Under the pieces are notes generated by a model. That model worked only from the letters and a program-made list of their open reading frames with translations. It ran no database searches and was not told the origin of the DNA. The translations under genes were made by a program, and so were the position numbers. A DNA stretch of 64,000 bases from an uncultured Clostridia bacterium (GTDB lineage Bacteria > Bacillota > Clostridia > TANB77 > CAG-508): the NCBI GenBank assembly GCA_949948835.1, contig CATLHF010000002.1, positions 62,001-126,000 of the forward strand. The letters run 5' to 3'. Below are positions 57,058-64,000 of the stretch, piece after piece. The stretch's first letter is position 1. Every line of letters begins with the position of its first letter.

Positions 57058-58077
57058 ATGTTAAATTGGTATTTACAAAGTGGAAAAGAATCAGATGTAG
57101 TAGTTAGTTCAAGAATAAGACTTGCAAGAAACTTAGCTAATTTTCCATTTATGACGAAATTAGATAAAACCACAAAACAAAAAATAGAAGAAGCAATAAA
57201 AGAAGCAATACCAAGCATTGGGTATGGGCTTAAGTTTATAAAATTAAAAGATATGGATGATATTACAAAAATGACTTTAGTTGAAAAACATTTAGTAAGT
57301 CCAAATTTCGTTTTAAACAAAGAAAACATAGGGGCTATGCTGATTAACGATGATGAAAACATATCGGTTATGATTAATGAAGAAGACCATTTACGAATCC
57401 AAGTAATGAGTTCAGGATTGGATATTGAAAACTTAATGAATTTAGCAATAGAAGTTGATGAAAAAATAGGAAGCAAATTACCATATGCATATAATGAGAA
57501 ATATGGATTTTTAACCGCATGCCCAACCAATGTTGGAACAGGTTTAAGAGTATCTGTTATGGTACATTTACCAGGTCTTGCGAGAACAGGAAATATCAGA
57601 AAAATATTAGAAGTTATTAACAACTTTGGAATGAATATAAGAGGTATTTATGGAGAAGGATCAAAAGCAGGGGGAGATATGTACCAAGTATCGAATAAGC
57701 AAACAATAGGAATATCGGAAACCGAAATTGTGAAAAACTTAAAACTAATTACTGAAAAGATTATAGAACAAGAACGATTAGCAAGAAAAATTTTAGCACG
57801 TGACAATATCGAGTTAGAAGATAGAGTATACCGTGCTTATGGAACATTAACCAATGCGAAAAAAATATCGTCTACTGAGGCAAGAGAACTACTTTCAGAA
57901 ATAAAACTTGGAACGGATTTAGGTATTATAAAGGAATTAGATGATTTCAAAGTAAAAAAACTAGAACTTTATACAAAACCTGCAAACTTACAAAAATATT
58001 TAGGAAAACAAATTGAATCCTATGAAAGAGATATAAGACGTGCAGAGGTAATTAAACAAATTATAGGGGAAAAATAA
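57058..58077 (+). CDS. mcsB: protein arginine kinase
   Basis: Protein of 339 aa. VVSSRIRLARNLANFPF (about residues 15-31) is the phosphagen kinase motif; NEEDHLRIQVM and CPTNVGTGLRVSVMVHLPGL (about 159-178) are catalytic parts. It phosphorylates arginines to mark proteins for ClpCP. AGGAGGAATAG precedes ATG 57058. Confidence 0.96.
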   Translation: MLNWYLQSGKESDVVVSSRIRLARNLANFPFMTKLDKTTKQKIEEAIKEAIPSIGYGLKFIKLKDMDDITKMTLVEKHLVSPNFVLNKENIGAMLINDDENISVMINEEDHLRIQVMSSGLDIENLMNLAIEVDEKIGSKLPYAYNEKYGFLTACPTNVGTGLRVSVMVHLPGLARTGNIRKILEVINNFGMNIRGIYGEGSKAGGDMYQVSNKQTIGISETEIVKNLKLITEKIIEQERLARKILARDNIELEDRVYRAYGTLTNAKKISSTEARELLSEIKLGTDLGIIKELDDFKVKKLELYTKPANLQKYLGKQIESYERDIRRAEVIKQIIGEK

Positions 58078-58098
58078 AAATCCCCCATAGGGGGATTA
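58078..58098. terminator. terminator of mcsB
   Basis: AATCCCCC and GGGGGATT arms; shared with the end of the convergent small gene. Confidence 0.75.
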
Positions 58099-58257
58099 AT
58101 TCCGATTATGCACATCGTATATAACATCACAAAGTTCATTACCTAACAAAAGTATGGCTGCAATAATGATGGCAGTATGATAAGTAATAAGACCAAAAAT
58201 AGTAATAAGTCCAGTTACAATTAAAAATGCCAGAAACGTAATATTATGGTGTTTCAT
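58096..58257 (-). CDS. small membrane protein
   Basis: Protein of 53 aa with two membrane helices, ATG 58257 after AGGAGG. The end DVIYDVHNRN has a CGG (Arg) two codons before the stop, so a shift would matter little. Codons are less AT-rich than those of clpC. It interrupts the usual mcsB-clpC spacing and faces the other way. Function unknown. Confidence 0.6.
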   Translation of the reverse strand: MKHHNITFLAFLIVTGLITIFGLITYHTAIIIAAILLLGNELCDVIYDVHNRN

Positions 58258-58389
58258 AATTAATCCTCCTATAGGGTACACGTTAATATTTTATTAACGG
58301 CAAATGTCCTTTTGGACATAACAATGGTTTAATATATTATATAACAATTAACATAAAAAATCAAATTTTAGAAAGAAAGGTGATTTAAA

Positions 58390-60858
58390 ATGACATATAA
58401 ATTTACAAATAGTGCTCAAAAAGTAATTGAAATTGCAAATGATGTGGCTCTAGAGCTGGGACACAACTATATTGGAACAGAGCATCTTTTATATGGTTTA
58501 GTAAAAGAAGATACAGGTGTTGCAAGTAAAGTATTACAAAACCAAAATGTCACGCCAGATGCAGTACTACAAGAAATCGAAGAATTGATCGGAAAAGAAG
58601 AGCCAAGACAAAGCGAGGTTGCAGGATTTACTCCAAGAACAAAACGAGTAATTGAAAATGCATTTCGTGAAGCTAGAAAATTAGGTTCTGATTATATTGG
58701 AACAGAACATATGCTAATTGGTATTATGAGAGAAGGCGATAGTGTAGCAGTTCGTATTATGTTAGATTTAGGAGTAAATCCACAAAAATTATATAATGAA
58801 ATTGTAAAAGTAATAAATGAAGATGAAAATACAAATGGGCAACAAGAAAGTAAAAAGATAAGTAAAAATACAGGAAGCTTTAATCAAACGCAAACATTAA
58901 ATCAATTTGGAACCGATTTAACAAAACAAGCAGAAGAAGGAAAATTAGATCCAATTGTAGGAAGAAAGGATGAAATAGAAAGAGTTATTCAAATTCTTTC
59001 TAGAAGAACGAAAAACAATCCTTGTTTAATTGGAGAGCCGGGTGTAGGAAAAACAGCAGTTGTAGAAGGTTTAGCAGAAAAAATTATACAAGATGATGTA
59101 CCAGAAATGTTAAGAAATAAAAGAGTTGTAACGATTGATATTTCTAGTATGGTAGCAGGAGCAAAATATAGAGGAGATTTTGAAGAAAGAATAAAAAAAT
59201 GTTTAAATGAAGTAAAAAAAGCAGGAGATGTTATATTATTTATCGATGAAATTCACACTATTGTTGGAGCAGGTTCGGCAGAAGGTGCAATTGATGCAGC
59301 CAATATTTTAAAGCCATTACTTGCAAGAGGAGAAATCCAATTAATTGGTGCAACAACATTAAATGAGTATCGTAAATATATTGAAAAAGATGCTGCACTA
59401 GAAAGGAGATTTAGTCCAGTTACAGTAAATGAACCAACAACTGAAGATACCATTGAAATTTTAAAAGGAATACGTGATAAATATGAAGCACATCATAATG
59501 TAAAAATTACAGATGAAGCAATTAAAGCAAGTGTTAATCTATCTGTAAGATATATTAATGATAGATTTTTACCAGATAAAGCAATTGATTTAATTGACGA
59601 AGCAGCATCAAGAGTTAGAATGAGAGCATATACACAACCTGATAGCCTAAAAGAACTAGAACAAAAAATAGAAGAAGCAACAAATGAAAAAGAAGAAGCT
59701 ATTCGTACACAAGACTTTGAAAAAGCAGCAAGTTTACGAGATGAAGAACGTAGTTTAAAAGAAAAATTAGAACAAGAACAATCGAAATGGAAAAATAAAA
59801 ATACAAAAAATATAACCGAAATTTCAGAAGAGGAAATTGCAGAAGTAATTGCAAATTGGACAGGAATACCTGTTAAAAAATTAACTGAGGATGAAAATGA
59901 AAAATTAAAAAGCTTAGAAGAAACATTGCATAAAAGAGTAATTGGGCAAAACGAGGCAATTTCAGCGGTTTCCAAAGCAATTAGACGTGGTAGAGTGGGA
60001 CTAAAAGATCCAAAGCGTCCAATTGGTTCATTTATCTTTTTAGGACCAACTGGGGTTGGAAAAACAGAACTTTCGAAAGCATTGGCAGAGGCGCTATTTG
60101 GAGATGAAAATGCCATGGTTCGAATAGATATGTCAGAATATATGGAACCACATTCAATTTCAAAATTAATTGGTGCACCTCCAGGGTATGTAGGGTTTGA
60201 TGATGGTGGTCAATTAACTGAAAAAGTAAGAAGAAAACCATATTGTGTAATTTTATTTGATGAAATAGAAAAGGCACATCCAGATGTTATGAATATGTTA
60301 CTTCAAATACTAGAAGATGGCCGTTTAACCGATTCTCAAGGAAGAACAGTTAACTTTAAAAATGCTGTTATTATTATGACATCTAATGTAGGAGCAAGAT
60401 TAATTACAGATAATAAAAAATTGGGATTTGCAAGTGCTTCAAATGATGAAGAAAAAGAAGAAAATTTAAAATACCAAGAAACTAAAAAAGAAGTACTAGC
60501 AGAATTAAAAAAGCAATTTAAACCAGAATTTATTAACCGTATTGATGAAATTATTGTATTCCATAAATTAACACATTTAGAAATTGAAAACATAATTGAT
60601 ATTATGCTACAAGAAGTAATAAACAGAATGAAAGAAAATAATATCGAAATAAAGATTGACAAAAGTGTTAAAGAAGTAATTGCAAAAGAGGGAGTAGATA
60701 AGGCATATGGAGCCCGTCCTTTAAGAAGAACAATACAAAGTAAGTTAGAAGATAAGTTAGCAGAAGCAATCTTAGATGGAAAAATAAGAACTGGTTCTAA
60801 GACAATAGTAACCAGCAAAGACGGAGAAATTATAATAAAAGAACAAAGAAAAAAATAA
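58390..60858 (+). CDS. clpC: ATP-dependent Clp protease ATPase subunit ClpC
   Basis: Protein of 822 aa. Clp_N repeats (about residues 1-145, [13 protein letters not shown]), first AAA+ domain with [13 protein letters not shown], a UVR motif ([24 protein letters not shown]), second AAA+ domain with [17 protein letters not shown] and the C-terminal D2 small domain. With ClpP it degrades damaged and arginine-phosphorylated proteins, closing the CtsR-McsAB circuit. AAAGGTG precedes ATG 58390. No CGG in 822 codons. Confidence 0.97.
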   Translation: MTYKFTNSAQKVIEIANDVALELGHNYIGTEHLLYGLVKEDTGVASKVLQNQNVTPDAVLQEIEELIGKEEPRQSEVAGFTPRTKRVIENAFREARKLGSDYIGTEHMLIGIMREGDSVAVRIMLDLGVNPQKLYNEIVKVINEDENTNGQQESKKISKNTGSFNQTQTLNQFGTDLTKQAEEGKLDPIVGRKDEIERVIQILSRRTKNNPCLIGEPGVGKTAVVEGLAEKIIQDDVPEMLRNKRVVTIDISSMVAGAKYRGDFEERIKKCLNEVKKAGDVILFIDEIHTIVGAGSAEGAIDAANILKPLLARGEIQLIGATTLNEYRKYIEKDAALERRFSPVTVNEPTTEDTIEILKGIRDKYEAHHNVKITDEAIKASVNLSVRYINDRFLPDKAIDLIDEAASRVRMRAYTQPDSLKELEQKIEEATNEKEEAIRTQDFEKAASLRDEERSLKEKLEQEQSKWKNKNTKNITEISEEEIAEVIANWTGIPVKKLTEDENEKLKSLEETLHKRVIGQNEAISAVSKAIRRGRVGLKDPKRPIGSFIFLGPTGVGKTELSKALAEALFGDENAMVRIDMSEYMEPHSISKLIGAPPGYVGFDDGGQLTEKVRRKPYCVILFDEIEKAHPDVMNMLLQILEDGRLTDSQGRTVNFKNAVIIMTSNVGARLITDNKKLGFASASNDEEKEENLKYQETKKEVLAELKKQFKPEFINRIDEIIVFHKLTHLEIENIIDIMLQEVINRMKENNIEIKIDKSVKEVIAKEGVDKAYGARPLRRTIQSKLEDKLAEAILDGKIRTGSKTIVTSKDGEIIIKEQRKK

Positions 60859-60861
60859 AAG

Positions 60862-60892
60862 AAGAACGGCAGGAAAGCACCTGCCGTTCTTA
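60862..60892 (+). terminator. terminator of clpC
   Basis: AAGAACGGCAGG and CCTGCCGTTCTT arms after clpC. Confidence 0.85.
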
Positions 60893-60918
60893 AATTACTC
60901 ATGAAATTGTAAAAAATG

Positions 60919-61068
60919 CTAATCACAGAAGCAATCTGCATCATCATCATCGTAATCTTTTTCACGACGACAATCGTAAGAGTCAGATTCGTAAGAATAA
61001 TCAACGTTTAATGATCCTCTTCTTTTATAGAATTCCTTCCGAGCTACTTCATAAGATGACATTAACAT
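60919..61068 (-). CDS. small acidic protein
   Basis: Protein of 49 aa from ATG 61068, six bases after GGAGGT. The end is DYDDDDADCFCD: acidic, with two close cysteines. CGG is used as Arg (EVARKEFYKRR). A shift there would cut the product short. No family known. Lies between clpC and the traX gene. Confidence 0.5.
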   Translation of the reverse strand: MLMSSYEVARKEFYKRRGSLNVDYSYESDSYDCRREKDYDDDDADCFCD

Positions 61069-61134
61069 AGTGATACCTCCATTTTTATACACATTTTATA
61101 TTAACAGTATAACATAAAATCTGTATAATGTAAA

Positions 61135-61806
61135 CTATATAAATAACATATGAAATATATATAATAAAATTAAATGTACTGGATAGAATCCGTATAAAAA
61201 GTATTTTGTATTGGGACCTTTTTGGCCATTATAGAAATGAATAAAAATAAGTGGAAGTACAGTTCCCAAAAAAAGTATACCATATTCTATAAAAAGACCA
61301 GTCATTAGTGCAAGCGGTAAAAATCTTACAACACATAGAGTAATATAAGATAGGTACATTAACCATTTCTTTTCTTTAAATACATGAAAAATAAAAATGA
61401 CTAAAACCCCCCAATAGCCGTAATCCGTTTTAAAAAAGTCTGCTGTACATGCAAGGCAAGCAACTAGTAATAAACCAACAGATTTGCTCTTACACTGTTC
61501 ATATCCAATAATGGCAATTAAACCAAGTAATAGTGTAAAAAAGATATTTAAGCTTACATCTGTCTGAAATATCGAGCAAAACCACATGAAAGGAACTTGT
61601 GAGACAACTCCAAACATTAATAAACGAATACAATAATTCCATTTGCTTTTTGTATGTGCATATCCCTCACTAATCCCAAAAGCAAAAAGAGGAAAAGCCA
61701 TACGGCCAATATAATTAAATTTAGAAAATTGACCATATAAAGCATATCCCAAATGGTCTAACAACATGGTAACCATAGCAATCATTTTTAATACAAAATT
61801 TGACAT
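61135..61806 (-). CDS. TraX family membrane protein
   Basis: Protein of 223 aa with about eight membrane helices. MIAMVTMLLDHLGYAL and IGRMAFPLFAFGISEGYAHT (about residues 7-55) match the TraX/acyltransferase-like family. Related proteins acetylate pilin or wall sugars. It precedes the glycosyltransferase gene in the same operon, which suggests envelope glycan work. AGGAGG lies before ATG 61806. Confidence 0.85.
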   Translation of the reverse strand: MSNFVLKMIAMVTMLLDHLGYALYGQFSKFNYIGRMAFPLFAFGISEGYAHTKSKWNYCIRLLMFGVVSQVPFMWFCSIFQTDVSLNIFFTLLLGLIAIIGYEQCKSKSVGLLLVACLACTADFFKTDYGYWGVLVIFIFHVFKEKKWLMYLSYITLCVVRFLPLALMTGLFIEYGILFLGTVLPLIFIHFYNGQKGPNTKYFLYGFYPVHLILLYIFHMLFI

Positions 61807-61815
61807 AGTACCTCC

Positions 61816-62787
61816 TTATCTTTTGTTTAACATTTCATTTGTTTCTTTTTCTTCGTTATAGCGCTCAATAAAATAAAGTGGGCGACTTTTTGTTTCATTA
61901 AAAGTTCTTCCTAAATATTCACCAATCACACCCAAGAAAATTAATTGAATTCCACCTAAAAATAGGATTACAACCATTGTAGAGGAGTATCCAGGAACAT
62001 CAATTCCATAAATTAATGTTTTTATAATAATTGCAAGCATATAAATAAAGCCAGCAAGTGAAACTAAAATTCCCATAATGGCAGCCCAGCGAAGTGGAGC
62101 AGTGGTAAAGGATGTTAGTCCATCAATTGATAAATTAATTAATTTCCCATAATTCCATTTGGTTTGACCTGCAGCACGAGGATCACGGTCAAATAAAATT
62201 TCCTTTTTATTATATCCAATCCAACTAAATAATCCTTTGGTATATCGTTGTGATTCACGAATTGCTTTTAAAGCTTCTACACAACGTCTATCTAATAATC
62301 GAAAATCGCCAGTATCTTTTTGAATTTCAATATTGGTTATACTTTGTAGTGTTTTATAATACATTTTAGAAGTAAATTTCTTTAAAAAACTTTCTCCTTT
62401 TCTAGACTTTCTTTTTGCATAAACATCATCATAACCTTCTTCCCAATAGGTAAGCATGTCTGGAATTAATTCTGGTGGGTCTTGAAGGTCAGCATCAATA
62501 ATAATAACACAATCTCCTTTTGCATAATCTAAACCTGCAATCATAGCAGTTTCTTTTCCATAATTTCTAGAAAGATTTAAATAACAAATACGAGAATCTT
62601 TTAAACGTAAATCTTTCATAATTTTTAATGTATCATCTTTACTTCCGTCATTTACCAATAAAACTTCAAAATCATAATTTGAAAGGTTATCCATAATTGT
62701 TTTTAGTCTATCATATAACATATTTAATACATCTTGTTCGTTGTATGCAGGAACAAGGATGGTAACTAATTTTTTGTTCTTTTTCAT
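61816..62787 (-). CDS. family 2 glycosyltransferase (GtrB/DPM1-like)
   Basis: Protein of 323 aa. GT-A domain with TILVPAYNEQDVL (about residues 9-21), IIIDADLQDPPELIP as the DxD site (about 95-109), RRCVEALKAIRESQRYTKGL, and two C-terminal membrane helices. It would attach a sugar to polyprenyl phosphate at the membrane. AGGAGG-type site before ATG 62787. Operon with traX. Confidence 0.92.
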   Translation of the reverse strand: MKKNKKLVTILVPAYNEQDVLNMLYDRLKTIMDNLSNYDFEVLLVNDGSKDDTLKIMKDLRLKDSRICYLNLSRNYGKETAMIAGLDYAKGDCVIIIDADLQDPPELIPDMLTYWEEGYDDVYAKRKSRKGESFLKKFTSKMYYKTLQSITNIEIQKDTGDFRLLDRRCVEALKAIRESQRYTKGLFSWIGYNKKEILFDRDPRAAGQTKWNYGKLINLSIDGLTSFTTAPLRWAAIMGILVSLAGFIYMLAIIIKTLIYGIDVPGYSSTMVVILFLGGIQLIFLGVIGEYLGRTFNETKSRPLYFIERYNEEKETNEMLNKR

Positions 62788-62856
62788 AAAAAAACCTCCA
62801 TGTCAATTATTATATATCATAATCAACATAGAGTAAAGAATTTTTAAGATTATTCC

Positions 62857-63705
62857 TTAGAAACTTGCATTATTCGTCAAACGATAAACATGACAAATAT
62901 CACAATCTGTACAAATGGAAGCACGTTTATCAAAAATCAGTTTTAATGTCGTAATAAATTCATCTTCATAGCCATTTACCAAATGAATATAAAGCTTTTG
63001 GGGCAAAATATTTAATAAAGTATTTAAGCAGTAATCATTTGATGAAAAAGAAATATCCGATAAATATTTTGCATTAAAAAGATTCGTATCAACAGGAATT
63101 AGATCCTTATTGCCATCTAGCAACACACATTCTTTATTTGTATATACTAAGTGAACAGTATCCATCTCACTTTCTTTTGAATTAACATATAGATGTAAAA
63201 TATCAATAAATTCATGATATTCACGTTCAATTAAGAAATTGCTGACTGATAAATCGGTATTGTAATCTAAAATATCACGATATTGTTTTAACCTAAAATT
63301 AACAAAACCAGTTAGTACAAGAGAATGATGTTCTAATAGGTAAGAATCCAAAGAAGCATAAATAGCATGATATTTCTCTTCATAAGTATCCATTTCGCTA
63401 AATAAATCCATACAATTATCTAAAATTTGTTGCTTTTCGATATCATTAAAATAAAAATAGTTGTATTCAATTAAATTTTTAACTAATTTTCTTTCATAAA
63501 AAAAGATAATGCATTTTGTTAGGATATCGCATAAGTAAGAATGAAAGGCATCGGCTGCATCACCTGTATAATGAATAATGACATTTTCATAAATTTTAAA
63601 AGTATGATTGGACAAATAAACTGTTTCCAAATCAATCTTTGAAAATTCTCTTAATAGATAATCAATAATGTATTTATTATTACTTTTAATACAGATGGAT
63701 TTCAT
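62857..63705 (-). CDS. ytxC: YtxC-like sporulation protein
   Basis: Protein of 282 aa. The helical central part with LTGFVNFRLKQYRDILDYNTDLSVSNFLIEREYHEFIDILHLYV (about residues 135-175; quoted from the translation in part) is the YtxC signature region. The family is limited to spore formers; its role is unknown. GAGAGATT precedes ATG 63705. Confidence 0.8.
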   Translation of the reverse strand: MKSICIKSNNKYIIDYLLREFSKIDLETVYLSNHTFKIYENVIIHYTGDAADAFHSYLCDILTKCIIFFYERKLVKNLIEYNYFYFNDIEKQQILDNCMDLFSEMDTYEEKYHAIYASLDSYLLEHHSLVLTGFVNFRLKQYRDILDYNTDLSVSNFLIEREYHEFIDILHLYVNSKESEMDTVHLVYTNKECVLLDGNKDLIPVDTNLFNAKYLSDISFSSNDYCLNTLLNILPQKLYIHLVNGYEDEFITTLKLIFDKRASICTDCDICHVYRLTNNASF

Positions 63706-63959
63706 GTTAAAGTAAATCTCTCCTTTCAGTTTCTACATAAATATAGTATCTACCAATTTTTTATTGATATACATTATTTTATGCAATGTGTTTTTATTTG
63801 GAAACTTGTTTGAAAAGTAATCGAATGAAAATTTAAAAGAGTAAATAATATAAAATGTGAGAATAAAATGAAACAAACATGTTGACAATAAGAAAAAGAT
63901 TATATAGAATAAAAAAAGAGAATAATCACGAATAAACATAAGATAAATGGAGAAAAATT
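63706..63959. other. intergenic region with a promoter
   Basis: About 250 bases of AT-rich DNA between divergent genes. TTGACA (63882-63887), 17-base spacer and TAGAAT (63905-63910) form a good promoter for the gene at 63960. No other element seen. Confidence 0.55.
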
Positions 63960-64000
63960 ATGAAAACAAAAAATAAAAATGAAGCAATAACTTTAATTGC
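63960..64000 (+). CDS. prepilin-like protein, N-terminal end only
   Basis: ATG 63960 follows TGGAGAAAAATT. The 13 visible codons read MKTKNKNEAITLI, which looks like the basic leader and the start of the hydrophobic helix of type IV prepilin-like proteins cut by A24 peptidases (the cut would lie near Ala-Ile). The window ends there. The prepilin peptidase gene is at 15933. Confidence 0.45.
   Translation, partial: MKTKNKNEAITLI

Noticed and set aside
63733..63939. Minus-strand frame of 68 codons
   Set aside because: Low-complexity Phe/Tyr/Ser-rich translation of AT-rich intergenic DNA, overlapping a good promoter; no ribosome site.
1..64000. CRISPR array, prophage or integrase locus
   Set aside because: No evenly spaced direct repeats, no phage structural genes and no recombinase were seen.

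Overview
The window comes from a low-GC, spore-forming anaerobe of the Clostridia (Firmicutes/Bacillota). AT-rich codons, strong GGAGG ribosome binding sites, a CtsR-McsA-McsB-ClpC operon, Asp23/AmaP, T-box and Mn2+ riboswitch leaders, spore genes (sleB, dpaA, ytxC, a PdaB-like deacetylase) and a trimeric [FeFe] hydrogenase all fit a fermenting gut-type clostridium, probably an uncultured lineage. No rRNA, prophage or CRISPR array is present.

Layout. 1-6 kb: stomatin/NfeD pair, a GH18 wall protein, rpsB-tsf. 6-13 kb: an Rpn-type nuclease, then one long unit asp23-amaP-DUF2273-nusB-xseA-xseB-yuiD-fhs, then sleB. 14-20 kb: an MFS transporter, yqeG, a prepilin peptidase, an Xaa-Pro peptidase, efp, an M23 peptidase, tmRNA. 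20-32 kb: an HD-domain gene, tRNA-Trp followed directly by a Mn2+ riboswitch and a P-type ATPase, a U32 peptidase, two HAD nucleotidases (one near 34 kb), TPR protein, dpaA, uppP. 32.5-38 kb: 6S RNA, a toxin remnant, a Phe T-box and pheST. 38-47 kb: murI, an LPXTG protein with its sortase, hydCB, a C1-type peptidase, hydA. 47-64 kb: an APH kinase, a polysaccharide deacetylase, an SSB paralogue, a MacB-type exporter, the ctsR operon with clpC, TraX, a glycosyltransferase, ytxC, and the start of a prepilin-like gene.

The main discovery is a recoding pattern. Nine otherwise intact genes (nfeD, M24 peptidase, M23 peptidase, U32 peptidase, sortase, hydB, hydA, MacB-type ATPase, ctsR) are each broken by a +1 shift, at 12 sites in all. 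Every site has the same form: an in-frame CGG codon whose first C must be skipped, so that the next codon is GGA, GGT or GGC (glycine) and the conserved protein resumes exactly. By my reading CGG occurs in frame nowhere else in the roughly 45 genes with typical codon use. It appears as an ordinary arginine codon only in six short or accessory genes of unusual composition. This points to CGG being unassigned or very poorly decoded in this organism and used as a +1 frameshift signal (C-GGN read as Gly). A systematic sequence error is the main alternative.

Other features of note are a ribosome-binding-site-masking hairpin before the deacetylase gene, an inverted repeat centred on the hyd promoter, inverted palindromic elements flanking hydCB, a nuclease gene that seems to start at AUA, an orphan leader RNA after pheT, and several tiny genes.
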